Positions 17,779-27,360 are shown, counted from the stretch's first letter. The stretch is DNA of 64,000 nt from Methylocystis rosea (GCF_003855495.1 NZ_CP034086.1:1587501-1651500); one strand, 5' to 3'. Numbers and translations are program-made. Notes: a model not told the origin generated them from the letters alone.

Positions 17779-17937
17779 ACGGCGTTCATAGCTTCTGGCG
17801 CCCAACTTGCGAATCCCGGCGCGCAAGTTTGCGCATGATGAGTTTCCACATCCTTAATTAATCTAAAACGTAAGCTCTGATAATAAGTTAGCGTAGTTTG
17901 CGGTCTCAGCGCAGGCGCCGCTCGCGCGCATATGCCT

Positions 17938-17966
17938 TTGATTTTCACGTGTGGGCGTGTTATAAA
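17938..17966 (+). promoter_or_regulatory. Sigma-70-type promoter for carD
   Basis: TTGATT at 17938-17943 and TATAAA at 17961-17966 are separated by exactly 17 bases, a near-consensus housekeeping promoter. It implies a transcript start near 17973 and an untranslated leader of about 230 bases before carD. The remainder of the 17779-18203 gap contains no gene that could be supported. Confidence 0.55.
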
Positions 17967-18203
17967 TCACACACTAAATGCACGCCTTGTCGAAGGGGCG
18001 ATGCGGCGCCAGTCACCGTCTCGCGAGAAATTCGAAGCCTCTCTTCTCGAGGGCCAGCCCGTTGGCCGGCTGTTGGGTATGCGGCGCTAGCAAGGTTTCC
18101 ACTAGCCGCCTTCGCGGCGCCGCCGTGGCTTTTTCGCCGGCGGCATGCGCGAGTCAGCGATGGTCCCGTCTCCACAGCGGGACAGCATAGGAGTAGCCCG
18201 CGT

Positions 18204-19595
18204 ATGCCCTCCAACAAAACCGAGAAAAAGTCGCCTGCGACTGCCTCCACCGCAGCAGCGCGCGGCAAGGGCTCGGCCGCTGGCTCCAAGACGGCTGCTA
18301 CGCGAGCCGTCAAGAGCGGCGCGACGAAAAAGAGTTCGACGTCGAAGAAACCGGCCAACCGCGCCGCCTCGGCAGGTAAGCCCACGCGCGCCGCCGCCGC
18401 CGCTTCGAGCCGGAAAGCAAGCGCAAAAACCTCCGCAAAAGCCGCGAGAACGATGACAGCCAAAACAACGACGACGAAATCGAAATCACCTGCAAAAGAC
18501 AAAAGCGCCAAGACCCCGGCCCGCGCTGCGGCGACGCGTCGGACAGCGACGAGCGCTCGCAGCGTCGCCCGCGCCTCCGCCGTTAAGCCGGCGGCGAAGT
18601 CGAGCGCCAAGACTGCGGTCGCAGGCAAGACCGCGGTCGCAGGTAAGAGCGCGACGAAGCGCGCCGTGGCCGCGAAGGCGGCCAAAACGGCGGTGGAAAA
18701 GGTGAGCGCCAGCGCGAAGACGCCGGCGGCGACCCCTGTCACGCCCAAGACCGCGGCGGCGAAGCCCGCCGAAGCGGCGACGCCGACCGCGGCGGCCAAG
18801 CAGCCGGCGGCCAAGCAGCCGACAGCCAGGCCCGTCGAGCAGAAGCCGGCCGCGCCAGTCGCGCCCGCGGCGGCAAAGCCGCGTCCCCTCGTGGAGGCGG
18901 AGCAAAAATCCGTTGTAGAGACGGTCGTCGCGCCCCCGCCCCTCGCGACTTCTCAGGAGACCTCGGCGGCGCCCGGCGTCGGCGCACGCCCGGGCATACC
19001 CGCCAAGCCGAAGCCGGCGACGCCCTCCGCCAAGCCCGGCTTCAAGCTCAACGAATACATCGTCTATCCCGCGCACGGCGTCGGACAGATCGTCGGCGTG
19101 GAGACGCAAGAGGTCGCGGGCTTCAGCCTGGAGCTCTTTGTCGTGAGCTTCATCAAGGACAAGATGACCCTCAAAGTGCCCACCAGCAAAGTCGTCAGCG
19201 TCGGTATGCGGAAACTCGCCGAGACGGCCGTCGTTGACAGGGCGCTGCAAACGCTGAGCGGCCGCGCGCGCGTCAAGCGCACCATGTGGTCGCGCCGCGC
19301 TCAAGAATATGAGGCGAAGATCAACTCGGGCGATCTCATCACCATCGCCGAGGTGGTTCGCGACCTGTACCGGTCCGATACTCAGCCCGAGCAGTCATAC
19401 TCGGAACGCCAGCTTTACGAGGCCGCCTTGGACCGCATGGCGCGTGAAGTCGCCGCCGTGCGCAAGCTCATCGATTCGGAATCGCTGAAGTTGATCGAGT
19501 CCTTTCTGCTAAAGGGCCCGCGCCGCGGGCCGAAGGCGGAGGGGGACGCGGGCGATGATGGCGGGGATGAAGCTGACGTAGACCGAGCCGCCTAA
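18204..19595 (+). CDS. carD: CarD-family RNA polymerase-binding regulator with long Lys/Ala-rich N-terminus
   Basis: A 463-residue protein. The C-terminal about 170 residues are a CarD domain: LNEYIVYPAHGVGQIVGVE (Tudor-like RNA-polymerase-binding part), TLKVPTSKVVSVGMRKLA, then the helical DNA-binding part (YSERQLYEAALDRMAREVAA). The first roughly 280 residues are low-complexity Ala/Lys/Thr/Pro with recurring KTAVAGK and AAKQP units, like the tail of histone H1. CarD proteins bind the polymerase beta subunit and stabilise open promoters. The tail is far longer than in ordinary CarD proteins (about 160-190 residues). Start ATG 18204 with GGAG upstream; a long leader and a strong promoter precede it, and a shared terminator follows. 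Confidence 0.88.
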   Translation: MPSNKTEKKSPATASTAAARGKGSAAGSKTAATRAVKSGATKKSSTSKKPANRAASAGKPTRAAAAASSRKASAKTSAKAARTMTAKTTTTKSKSPAKDKSAKTPARAAATRRTATSARSVARASAVKPAAKSSAKTAVAGKTAVAGKSATKRAVAAKAAKTAVEKVSASAKTPAATPVTPKTAAAKPAEAATPTAAAKQPAAKQPTARPVEQKPAAPVAPAAAKPRPLVEAEQKSVVETVVAPPPLATSQETSAAPGVGARPGIPAKPKPATPSAKPGFKLNEYIVYPAHGVGQIVGVETQEVAGFSLELFVVSFIKDKMTLKVPTSKVVSVGMRKLAETAVVDRALQTLSGRARVKRTMWSRRAQEYEAKINSGDLITIAEVVRDLYRSDTQPEQSYSERQLYEAALDRMAREVAAVRKLIDSESLKLIESFLLKGPRRGPKAEGDAGDDGGDEADVDRAA

Positions 19596-19603
19596 TCGGC
19601 AAC

Positions 19604-19636
19604 AAAAAACCCCGGAAGCAACTTCCGGGGTTTTTT
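19604..19636. terminator. Bidirectional rho-independent terminator between carD and rpoH
   Basis: The stem CCCCGGAAG (19610-19618) pairs with CTTCCGGGG (19622-19630), flanked by AAAAAA and TTTTTT, so it can end transcription from both converging genes. Confidence 0.92.
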
Positions 19637-19637
19637 C

Positions 19638-20519
19638 TTACACTCTTGCCGCCTCATCGGGCGTCGCCGACTCCTGCATCCGCGACAGCGCGCGCCTCAA
19701 TTTGATCAGGGCGCGACTTTCGATCTGCCGCACCCTCTCCTTGGAAATGCCAAGGCGGTCGCCCAGCGTCTCAAGCGTCACCAGATTTTCCGCCAGCCGA
19801 CGCTCGCGCACGATACGCAACTCGCGTTCCGAAAGAATCGTCAGCGCATCCTTGAGCCAGCGCGCGCGCCGATCCGAATCCAGAGTCTCCTCGACGACTT
19901 CGTCGGGGAGCGGCTTCTCGTCGACAAGAAAATCCATCCTCTGCGCGGAGCCGGAGGTATCGTCGTCGACGAGCTGGGCGTTCAGCGAAACGTCGGACCC
20001 CGATAGCCGAGAATCCATCATCTCCACGTCAGCTCGCGAAACGCCGATCGCGTTTGCGATCGCCTGATAGGTATCGGTTGAACTCGCGCCGTGATTTTCG
20101 CGCGCCAACCGCGCACGCAAGCGACGCAAATTGAAGAACAGCGCCTTTTGCGACGAACTTGTGCCGCCCCGCACGATCGACCAGTTGCGCAATACGTAAT
20201 CCTGGATCGACGCCCTGATCCACCATGTCGCGTAGGTGGAGAAGCGTACGTCTCGCTCCGGCGCGAACCGCGCCGCGGCCTCCAAGAGCCCGACGTGACC
20301 CTCCTGGACAAGATCCGAGAGGGGCAATCCGTAATGTCTGAACTTCGCCGAAAGCGCGATGACGAGGCGCATATGTGCGGCGGCCAGCTTATGAAGCGCT
20401 GGAGCCTCACCCCGCTCGCGCCAGGCGATCGCAAGCTGCTTTTCTTCATCGCGTTCTAAAAAAGGCGCCTCGGCCGCAGCCTTAATTAATTCGCGCCCCA
20501 ATCCAGGCATATAAGCCAT
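19638..20519 (-). CDS. rpoH: RNA polymerase sigma factor RpoH (sigma-32 type)
   Basis: A 293-residue group 3 sigma factor directing heat-shock transcription. Region 2 is clear (FSTYATWWIRASIQDYVLRN) and is followed by the RpoH box QKALFFNLRRLRARL, which separates it from RpoD-type factors. Region 4 helix-turn-helix ends LGDRLGISKERVRQIESRAL. Start ATG 20519 follows GGAGGGCGTC. Alphaproteobacteria often have two or more RpoH proteins; which copy this is cannot be told. The predicted sigma-32-like promoter of ftsH lies 5 kb away. Confidence 0.92.
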   Translation of the reverse strand: MAYMPGLGRELIKAAAEAPFLERDEEKQLAIAWRERGEAPALHKLAAAHMRLVIALSAKFRHYGLPLSDLVQEGHVGLLEAAARFAPERDVRFSTYATWWIRASIQDYVLRNWSIVRGGTSSSQKALFFNLRRLRARLARENHGASSTDTYQAIANAIGVSRADVEMMDSRLSGSDVSLNAQLVDDDTSGSAQRMDFLVDEKPLPDEVVEETLDSDRRARWLKDALTILSERELRIVRERRLAENLVTLETLGDRLGISKERVRQIESRALIKLRRALSRMQESATPDEAARV

Positions 20520-20638
20520 GACGCCCTCCATACGCGGCTTTCCGCCACTAATGGTGGGAGTCCGCGCGCCAAGATTTCCCTTGTTTCGAATAACCGTCAG
20601 GCGCTGGAGTTGTTCCCAAAGGGAGCAAAAACCGAGAT

Positions 20639-22159
20639 TCACTCGGTTACGATTTTGTAATGTTCGCCGGCGGTGAGGGCGTCGCCGGCGGACAGCCCGT
20701 TGAGCAGCAAAAAATGTTCGGCTGGCCGGTTCGGAACCACCATCTTTGCGGCCATCGTTTCGATCGCGTCGCCCGGTGCGGCGACGGCCACCGCAATCTT
20801 CAAGGGCCGCGCGTCAGTGGTTTCATCTGGGCCGAGCCGGCGGAAGGATCTGATCGACTCCATGAAGAGCGCGTCGGCCTGGTCGGTCAATGTGCGCGCT
20901 GCAAAAATCAGGCGGTAGAGAAACTCACCCGACCGGATCACCGCCAGCCGGAAATTCCACTCCCCCGCCCGAGCGACAGCGATGACGGCGGGTAGCCCGT
21001 TGATGTCCATCTTGCGCACGGAGGAAGGAAGCAGGCCGTCGACCCAGCCGGAGCCGACATAGGCTTCGAGATTCTCGTCCGACGGCGGGCGCACGCTGTC
21101 GAGCCGCAAGGCTTCATTGTCGGCTTCGCGCACGCCGAATACCGCTTCGTTGGAATTTTCCAGAAGAAAGCCCTCTGGCGCGGTGAAGGCGAAGCGCAGT
21201 CGCGGATGGGTGAATTTGCGGTCGCGGACGTAGCCTTCCATTGGATCGTCGCCGAACGCGACGCCCTTGATGGCCTCGAGATAGCCGCTCCGGTCGGCGA
21301 CTCCGATCCCTGGCGCTCCGATTTGTCGCGCCGCAGCAACAGCCTTTGTGATGCGGTCGGGGGTGGAGGGATGCGTCGACATAATGTCGAAGTCGAGCGA
21401 CTTCTTCTTTCCGTAAAGCGCCGCGCGCAAATCCGAGGACCGACCCAGCGCCGTCAGGAAGCGCGAAGCGCCATACGGGTCGAAGCCGGCTCTGGCGATG
21501 ACGCGGACGCCGGCGGCATCCGCGTCGAGTTCCTGCTGACGGGAGAAACTCGCGACGGAGAGCCGCTGACTGGACCGCACCTCGTCGCCTTTCTGGCGGT
21601 TCTGAATCACCGCCGCGGCCTGCGAGATGATCGCCGCCTCACGCTCGCGTTCGGCGCGGAGCGCGCTGTGACGCAGCGAAACATGGGCAATTTCATGCGC
21701 CATCACGGCCGCCGCCTCCGAAGCGTCGCCGGCAAGCGCCAGCAGTCCGCGCGTGACGTAAAGATTGCCGGAGGGCAGCGCGAAGGCGTTGACGACCGGC
21801 GTGTTGAGAATTGTCACTTTGTAGGTTGGCTGGCCGGGCGTTTCGCTGACGCTGGCGAGCTTGGCGAGAATGCCATCAAGGTAATGCTCTGCGCCCGGAG
21901 CCTCATATTCGCCGCCGAATTGGGCGACGAGCTCCTTATGCTGAACCGTGCTGCGATTATCGGTTCGCGGACCAGTCGGCCGCGTGGGAGGCAATGGAGC
22001 GGTAAAGATCTGTCCTTGCCGCTCGAGCTCCGCGCAGCCTCCGATCGCCAAGCCGACGACAGCCAGCAGGGAGAGCGCCGTCCGCCTAACGAGAGGGGAC
22101 GCCGTCAACAAACTCGATCTCGGCTGGCGTAGCGATTTCGATGCGAGCCCCGGTCTCAA
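20639..22159 (-). CDS. M48 family metalloprotease lipoprotein (BepA-like)
   Basis: About 506 residues. The N-terminal signal ends in a lipobox (LAIGGC), so the protein is expected to be a periplasmic lipoprotein. The zinc-protease motif HEIAH lies in AAAVMAHEIAHVSLRHSALR. The C-terminal half has a domain ending with a LysM-like or SH3-like segment (AAKMVVPNRPAEHFLLLNGL). BepA-type proteases act in outer-membrane protein quality control. The listed start overlaps the end of the upstream gene by 74 bases; a TTG at 22108 that begins the hydrophobic signal more tightly is an alternative. Confidence 0.88.
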   Translation of the reverse strand: MRPGLASKSLRQPRSSLLTASPLVRRTALSLLAVVGLAIGGCAELERQGQIFTAPLPPTRPTGPRTDNRSTVQHKELVAQFGGEYEAPGAEHYLDGILAKLASVSETPGQPTYKVTILNTPVVNAFALPSGNLYVTRGLLALAGDASEAAAVMAHEIAHVSLRHSALRAEREREAAIISQAAAVIQNRQKGDEVRSSQRLSVASFSRQQELDADAAGVRVIARAGFDPYGASRFLTALGRSSDLRAALYGKKKSLDFDIMSTHPSTPDRITKAVAAARQIGAPGIGVADRSGYLEAIKGVAFGDDPMEGYVRDRKFTHPRLRFAFTAPEGFLLENSNEAVFGVREADNEALRLDSVRPPSDENLEAYVGSGWVDGLLPSSVRKMDINGLPAVIAVARAGEWNFRLAVIRSGEFLYRLIFAARTLTDQADALFMESIRSFRRLGPDETTDARPLKIAVAVAAPGDAIETMAAKMVVPNRPAEHFLLLNGLSAGDALTAGEHYKIVTE

Positions 22160-22928
22160 TAAGCCCTCGTACGCGCGCTCGCCGCCCGACGAGCGAGCGG
22201 GGCTCGATTTGCCCGAACACAGCCAAATTGCGTCGCAGAATCACGACCGTGAAGCTATCGCGCCATTTGTCGCCAAAATTAAGGTAAAAAGCGCGCCGCG
22301 ACTCGCCGACGGAGCGGATGGCGCCGACAACGACCATCATTCCCTTACGCCGCTTCAAATCCTCCACTGCGCCGGGCGCGGAGATGTCGATCGGGCGGAA
22401 CTCCGGCCGTGACCAAAGTCCGACGCCCGCATCGCGCGCCGGGGCTTCGGCGGCCAGATACGCCTTGGCGCAGGCGGCGGCCGTCGGATCCGGACGAAAG
22501 CGCGCCTCGCCAGCCGAGAGCAGCGCGGCCGCCACGGATGCGAGGGGCGCCGCATCGCCGCCGTCGGCCGGGCTTGCGTAAATCCTCGCCGGCGCCCTGC
22601 CCCAGCGGTCCAGTGTCGAAGCGAAAGCCCCCAGGAATATGTCTCGGCCGACGAGCCACGACGACAGGCGGCTGCGGATGGCGGCGCGCAGCTCCGCCAT
22701 TTCCCGCGGCGGAAAGTCGAGGCCCGCGAGAGCGGCGCGGCGGCCGTCATCGAGCAGCAGTTCGAAGTCATCATCGATGGCGGCGACGGTCGCCGGAACC
22801 GCGCCTTCGAGCGAGCACTCTCCGGTTTCGGCGGCAGGGGGCAGCGACTCGGCGCAGGACGGCCAACCAGCGGCCACAAACGAGGCCACCGCCATTGTTT
22901 GAACCCAAATGAGACCAAACGACCGCAT
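22086..22928 (-). CDS. Secreted staphylococcal-nuclease-like protein
   Basis: A 280-residue protein with a signal peptide (VQTMAVASFVAAGWPSCAES). The middle resembles an SNase/OB fold: FELLLDDGRRAALAGLDFPP, then LVGRDIFLGAF and DRWGRAPARIYAS, and DAGVGLWSRPEFR, which follows the GxG/LW pattern ending this domain. The typical catalytic Arg/Glu pair is not obvious, so it may be inactive as a nuclease. It lies directly upstream of the M48 protease and overlaps its start, so they are probably co-transcribed. Confidence 0.65.
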   Translation of the reverse strand: MRSFGLIWVQTMAVASFVAAGWPSCAESLPPAAETGECSLEGAVPATVAAIDDDFELLLDDGRRAALAGLDFPPREMAELRAAIRSRLSSWLVGRDIFLGAFASTLDRWGRAPARIYASPADGGDAAPLASVAAALLSAGEARFRPDPTAAACAKAYLAAEAPARDAGVGLWSRPEFRPIDISAPGAVEDLKRRKGMMVVVGAIRSVGESRRAFYLNFGDKWRDSFTVVILRRNLAVFGQIEPRSLVGRRARVRGLIETGARIEIATPAEIEFVDGVPSR

Positions 22929-22997
22929 CGCCTAATTTTAGCCGAATGGGCGCCTATGGTAAGGCGCTGTCACGCTGCGTCGATTGAGCGACGCCCT

Positions 22998-23113
22998 TAG
23001 AGCGCTTCCCGACCACAGGGAATCATGTGATCGATAAGGAATTGCGCAAATTCGCAATGCTGGAGCAGGTTCTCACCGAAAAAGTCTGTCAGCTTTTTTA
23101 GAACCTGCTCTAG
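22998..23113 (+). repeat. Dispersed palindromic element, family D (copy 1)
   Basis: A 116-base element beginning TAGAGCGCTTCCCGA and ending GAACCTGCTCTAG, containing an ATCATGTGATC palindrome and two AGCAGGTTC/GAACCTGCT arms around AAAAAGTCTG. A second copy lies at 54617-54730 on the opposite strand and matches along its whole length. It sits between the divergent SNase-like and cpoB genes and may carry their transcription signals. Confidence 0.85.
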
Positions 23114-23136
23114 CGCAAGTCTCGGCCTTCGCGACC

Positions 23137-24123
23137 ATGTTCACACGCTACGCCCTCATCTTCGCCCTTCCCTTATTTGCGGCGGGCGCCGCTCAGGCGC
23201 TTGACGTCTATGGAGATCCTCGACCCGAGGGCGACCTCCGTCATGCTCAAACCTACAATGTTCCGCCATCGGATATTTATGAAAGTCCCGAGGCTGGACC
23301 GGGGTCGGGTGCGGCGGCGATGCGGATTGATCGGTTGGAGCGCGAGCTACGCCGATTGACCGGGCAGAACGAGGAGCTGCAGCATAGGGTACAGCTTTTG
23401 GAAGAGCAGCTGCGCGCCGCAAAGCCCGAGCCGCACTCGGAGGCTGCGCCGCACGGGCCAACGGCTCCATCAACCGTGGCGCAGACGGCGCCCGAGACGA
23501 GCGCCAACGCGGGCAAGCGCGGCGACGCCTTTGATCCCTCCATACAGCCGTCTGCGCCGGGCGCGCCGCGGCCGCTCGGCACAACCACTCCGTCAGCGCC
23601 GCTGGAAAGCGCCGCGCGAACAACGGGCTCGGTGACGACGGCCCCTGTGCGCGAAGCAGGTCAGCCGCTGGATATCGCCCATGGCCGGCTTGTCGGCGAC
23701 CAGCCGGCGCCCGCGGAGATCGCCGCCGCGCCGCCGGTCGCCGGGCCCAAGGAGCAGTATGATGAGGCGGTGGGCGCATTGCGCGCCGGCAAATATGAGG
23801 AAGCCGAGAGGTCGCTCTCGACGTTTCTATCCAAGAACGGCAAGAGCAAGCTCGCCGCCGCCGCGACATTCAACCTGGGCGAGAGCTTCTTTTTGCGCGG
23901 ACGGCACCGCGAGGCGGCCGAAAGATATTTGGAAATCTCGACGAAATACGGCGACTCGGCGCAGGCGCCGGAAGCGCTGTTGCGGCTCGGCCAATCGCTG
24001 AGCGCAATGGGCGCGAAGGAGCAGGCGTGCGCCTCCTATTCCGAGATCAACGTCAAATTTCCCAAGGCGGCGACGCGAGTCCGCGAAGCGGCTCAACGCG
24101 AAAGCAAAAAAATTCAATGCTAG
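23137..24123 (+). CDS. cpoB: Cell division coordinator CpoB (YbgF), Tol-Pal associated
   Basis: A 328-residue periplasmic protein: signal peptide to about AQA-LD, a short coiled coil (RLERELRRLTGQNEELQHRV) for trimer formation, a long Ala/Pro/Thr linker, and C-terminal TPR repeats starting PKEQYDEAVGALRAGKYEEA and including FNLGESFFLRGRHREAAERY. CpoB links peptidoglycan synthesis to outer-membrane constriction by Tol-Pal. It is followed by tilS and ftsH as in many relatives, but pal, usually just before it, is 15 kb away at 38256. Confidence 0.9.
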   Translation: MFTRYALIFALPLFAAGAAQALDVYGDPRPEGDLRHAQTYNVPPSDIYESPEAGPGSGAAAMRIDRLERELRRLTGQNEELQHRVQLLEEQLRAAKPEPHSEAAPHGPTAPSTVAQTAPETSANAGKRGDAFDPSIQPSAPGAPRPLGTTTPSAPLESAARTTGSVTTAPVREAGQPLDIAHGRLVGDQPAPAEIAAAPPVAGPKEQYDEAVGALRAGKYEEAERSLSTFLSKNGKSKLAAAATFNLGESFFLRGRHREAAERYLEISTKYGDSAQAPEALLRLGQSLSAMGAKEQACASYSEINVKFPKAATRVREAAQRESKKIQC

Positions 24124-24161
24124 CCGTCCGCGCTGCGGTCGGCGCCCTTACGGCCTAGGGC

Positions 24162-25184
24162 ATGCCGCGCACGGAGACGGAAGACCTCGCCGCCATCGAC
24201 GACGACTCGCGCGAGGGAAATCGTGAAAACGCGCTCGATCTCCTCGCGCCCTACCCCTCGTTGCTGCTCGCGGTTTCAGGAGGCCCCGACTCCGTCGCCT
24301 TGATGCTGCTTTGCGCGGAGTGGTCTTTGCGGTCGTCGCACGACATCGCCGTGGCGACGGTCGATCATGGCTTGCGTGAAGAAGCGCGCGCGGAGGCTGA
24401 AGAGGTCGGCCGCTGGGCGCGCGCTTTGGGCTACGATCACCATTTGTTGACGTGGGAGGGAGAGAAGCCCTCGACGCGCCTCCAGGAGCGCGCGCGGCGC
24501 GCGCGTTACGCGCTGCTGAGCGCCTGCGCGCAGCGAATCGGCGCATCAGCCATCGTGCTTGCGCATCACTCGGAAGACCAGATTGAAACAATCCTGTTTC
24601 GTCTGACGCGCGGCTCCGGCGTCGCCGGGCTTGCCGGCATGGCGCGCGTCGCGCGTTGCGCGGACATCACGCTGCTGCGACCGCTGCTCGACTTTCGCAA
24701 AGAGGAGTTGGAGGCGGTCTGCGCGCGCGCAGATCAACCGTTCTTTCGCGACCCGTCCAATGAAGACGAAAGCTTCGCGCGCGTGCGGCTGCGCAGGCTG
24801 GCGCCCATGCTCGCCGCGCAGGGGCTCGGTCGAGACGCGCTTCTGCGGCTTGGATCGCGTGCGGCGCGCGCCGACGCCGCGCTGGTGCATTGCGCCGCCG
24901 AAATGCTGGCGCGCGCGCTGCATCGGAACGAAGCGTCATGTATTGAGTTCGACGCTGCGACGCTGTGCGAGGCGCCGCTGGAAATTCTTCAACGCGTGCT
25001 CGCAATCGCGATCCTGCGCATCGCGCCCGCGGCTGTGCTTCGCCTCGAACGCTTGGAGCGCGCCAGCGCGCGAGTGGCCGCTGCGCTGGCTGCGCACGGG
25101 TCGGTCCGCCTGACGCTTGCAGATGTCTCGATTGAAGCGAACGGCCGACGAATTCGGCTGCGTCCGGCGCCGCCTCGCCGCTAA
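24162..25184 (+). CDS. tilS: tRNA(Ile)-lysidine synthase
   Basis: A 340-residue ATP-dependent enzyme that converts C34 of tRNA(Ile) CAU to lysidine, so that the tRNA reads AUA. The PP-loop signature LAVSGGPDSVALMLL is near residue 32, and VATVDHGLREEARAEAEEVG plus LAHHSEDQIETILFRLTRGS are characteristic. The protein has the shorter C-terminal part usual in alphaproteobacteria. It starts 38 bases after cpoB. Confidence 0.93.
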   Translation: MPRTETEDLAAIDDDSREGNRENALDLLAPYPSLLLAVSGGPDSVALMLLCAEWSLRSSHDIAVATVDHGLREEARAEAEEVGRWARALGYDHHLLTWEGEKPSTRLQERARRARYALLSACAQRIGASAIVLAHHSEDQIETILFRLTRGSGVAGLAGMARVARCADITLLRPLLDFRKEELEAVCARADQPFFRDPSNEDESFARVRLRRLAPMLAAQGLGRDALLRLGSRAARADAALVHCAAEMLARALHRNEASCIEFDAATLCEAPLEILQRVLAIAILRIAPAAVLRLERLERASARVAAALAAHGSVRLTLADVSIEANGRRIRLRPAPPRR

Positions 25185-25280
25185 AGCTTGACTTAGCAAA
25201 TTTGGCTTTGGCGGGACGAACTTGTCCGAAACGGCCAAGTCGCCGCGCAACGACGCTTGGATTCACGGGCTTTTCCGAGA

Positions 25281-25309
25281 CTTGGCAACGGGTCCTGGTG
25301 CGCCTAAAT
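25281..25309 (+). promoter_or_regulatory. Putative sigma-32 (heat-shock) promoter of ftsH
   Basis: CTTG at 25281-25284 and CCTAAAT at 25303-25309 are separated by 18 bases. This fits the alphaproteobacterial RpoH pattern CTTG-N17/18-CYTATnT with one mismatch in the -10 part. It lies about 65 bases before the ftsH start. ftsH is a heat-shock gene in many bacteria. This is inferred from the motif alone. Confidence 0.45.
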
Positions 25310-25374
25310 TAAGCACATGACCGGAGCGCTTCGGGGGATAAGCCCGACCGAGCGGCTCCCGACAGGCTTCCCAC

Positions 25375-27288
25375 ATGAACCCACACTTCAGAAACCTCGC
25401 GCTCTGGGCAATCATCGGGTTGCTCGTGGTTGCGCTTGTAATGCTGTTTCAGCAGCCTGGCCAGCGCACGCCGATCCGCGACATTTCATATAGCGAACTG
25501 CTGACGCAGATCGATCAGGGCCGCGTTCACGACGTGACGATCGCGGGCAACGAGGTCGTCGGCCACTTCAACGACAATCGGCCGTTTACGACCTATGCGC
25601 CGGACGACGCCAATCTCGTGCCGCGGCTGCAAGCCAAAAACGTCTCAATCAGCGCCAAGCCGAATAATGAAGGCGGCAGCTTCTTGATGACGCTTCTTCT
25701 CAACGCGCTGCCGCTCGTCGCATTTCTCGCGGTCTGGATTTTCCTTTCGCGGCAGATGCAGGGCGGCGCAGGCCGCGCGATGGGCTTTGGGAAATCGAAA
25801 GCGAAGCTGCTGACGGAGACTCAAGGCCGCGTCACCTTCGAGGACGTCGCCGGCGTCGACGAAGCTAAGGAGGATCTGCAGGAGATCGTCGAATTCCTGC
25901 GCGATCCGCAGAAGTTCCAGCGGCTCGGCGGGCGCATTCCGCGCGGCGTGCTGCTGGTGGGACCGCCCGGCACCGGCAAGACGCTGCTGGCGCGCGCCAT
26001 CGCCGGCGAGGCGGGGGTGCCGTTCTTCTCGATTTCGGGCTCTGACTTCGTCGAAATGTTCGTGGGCGTCGGCGCTTCGCGCGTGCGCGACATGTTCGAA
26101 CAGGCGAAGAAGAACGCGCCCTGCATCATCTTCGTCGACGAGATCGACGCGGTCGGCCGCCATCGCGGCGCCGGCCTTGGCGGCGGCAACGACGAGCGCG
26201 AGCAGACGCTGAATCAGCTGCTCGTCGAGATGGACGGCTTCGAGGCGAATGAGGGCATCATCCTGATCGCCGCGACCAACCGTCCGGACGTGCTCGATCC
26301 GGCGCTGATGCGTCCGGGCCGTTTCGACCGGCAGATCCAGGTGCCGAACCCGGATTTCATCGGCCGCGAGAAGATCCTCAAGGTTCACGCCCGCAAGGTG
26401 CCTTTGGCGCCGGACGTGGATTTGAAGATCGTCGCGCGCGGCACGCCGGGCTTCTCGGGCGCCGATCTGATGAATCTTGTCAACGAGGCGGCCCTGCTCG
26501 CGGCGCGGCGCTCGAAGCGGATCGTCACGAAACAGGAGTTCGAGGACGCGCGCGACAAGATCATGATGGGCGCCGAGCGGCGAACGCTGGTGATGACGGA
26601 CGAGGAGAAGAAACTCACCGCCTATCACGAAGGCGGCCATGCGCTCGTCTCCTTGAATGTGCCGGGCTCGATTCCGATCCACAAGGCGACGATCATTCCG
26701 CGCGGCAGAGCGCTCGGCATGGTGCAGGGTCTCCCCGAGCGCGATCAGATCTCGCAGAGCTACGAGCAGCTCGTGGCGATGCTCGCCATGGCGATGGGCG
26801 GCCGCGTCGCCGAAGAGTTGATCTTTGGGGCGGCGAAAACGACCTCCGGCGCCGCCTCGGACATTCAGCAGGCGACGCGCATCGCCCGCGCGATGGTCAC
26901 TCAGCTCGGCTTCTCGGACAAGCTGGGCACCGTCGCCTATGCCGACCCGCAGCAGGAGCAGTTCCTCGGCTACTCGCTCGGACGCACGCAGACCTTCTCC
27001 GAACAGACGCAGGAGACGATCGACGCGGAGGTGCGCCGGCTGGTGCAGGAAGCTTACGAGAAGGCCAGGCAGATCCTCGTCGACAAGCGTACGGATCTGG
27101 ATACGCTCGCCAATGCGCTTCTCGAATTCGAGACGCTGTCCGGCGACGAGATCAAGGGCCTGCTGGCCGGCAAACGGCCGGTGCGCGAAGAGTCGTCGCC
27201 GACGCCGCCGCCGCGCGGCTCGGCGGTGCCGACGACTGGCCAAAAGCCAGAGCCCGACGTCGGGGGCCTGGAGCCGCATCCGATCTAA
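25375..27288 (+). CDS. ftsH: ATP-dependent zinc metalloprotease FtsH
   Basis: A 637-residue membrane-anchored AAA protease. Two membrane helices flank a periplasmic domain ([17 protein letters not shown] near the N-terminus and [16 protein letters not shown] at about residue 110). AAA motifs are Walker [10 protein letters not shown], Walker [12 protein letters not shown] and the second region of homology [20 protein letters not shown]. The zinc site is HEGGH near residue 420. The C-terminus is a Pro-rich tail. It degrades misfolded membrane proteins and short-lived regulators such as RpoH. It is regulated by HflKC, also encoded in this window. Confidence 0.98.
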   Translation: MNPHFRNLALWAIIGLLVVALVMLFQQPGQRTPIRDISYSELLTQIDQGRVHDVTIAGNEVVGHFNDNRPFTTYAPDDANLVPRLQAKNVSISAKPNNEGGSFLMTLLLNALPLVAFLAVWIFLSRQMQGGAGRAMGFGKSKAKLLTETQGRVTFEDVAGVDEAKEDLQEIVEFLRDPQKFQRLGGRIPRGVLLVGPPGTGKTLLARAIAGEAGVPFFSISGSDFVEMFVGVGASRVRDMFEQAKKNAPCIIFVDEIDAVGRHRGAGLGGGNDEREQTLNQLLVEMDGFEANEGIILIAATNRPDVLDPALMRPGRFDRQIQVPNPDFIGREKILKVHARKVPLAPDVDLKIVARGTPGFSGADLMNLVNEAALLAARRSKRIVTKQEFEDARDKIMMGAERRTLVMTDEEKKLTAYHEGGHALVSLNVPGSIPIHKATIIPRGRALGMVQGLPERDQISQSYEQLVAMLAMAMGGRVAEELIFGAAKTTSGAASDIQQATRIARAMVTQLGFSDKLGTVAYADPQQEQFLGYSLGRTQTFSEQTQETIDAEVRRLVQEAYEKARQILVDKRTDLDTLANALLEFETLSGDEIKGLLAGKRPVREESSPTPPPRGSAVPTTGQKPEPDVGGLEPHPI

Positions 27289-27292
27289 AAAG

Positions 27293-27323
27293 AAAAACCC
27301 AGCGGTCCTCCGCTGGGTTTTTT
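27293..27323. terminator. Bidirectional rho-independent terminator between ftsH and arsC
   Basis: The stem CCCAGCGG (27298-27305) pairs with CCGCTGGG (27310-27317), with an A-run before and a T-run after, suited to stop both converging transcripts. Confidence 0.92.
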
Positions 27324-27360
27324 GCATCCGATACCGAGAACGCCTCTAAGACTTGGGCCG

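Noticed and set aside
17960..18814. A 284-residue hydrophobic-looking frame opposite the carD tail
   Set aside because: It is the complement of the Lys/Ala-rich tail codons, which read as Ala/Leu/Val on the other strand; it only looks like a membrane protein.
21206..22132. A 308-residue plus-strand frame opposite the M48 protease gene
   Set aside because: The M48 gene has its lipobox and HEIAH motif; the opposite frame has no domain.
25645..27327. A 560-residue open frame on the minus strand opposite ftsH
   Set aside because: It mirrors the strongly conserved ftsH gene; long antisense frames are common in GC-rich DNA, and the translation is low-complexity Arg/Ala/Asp-rich without a family.
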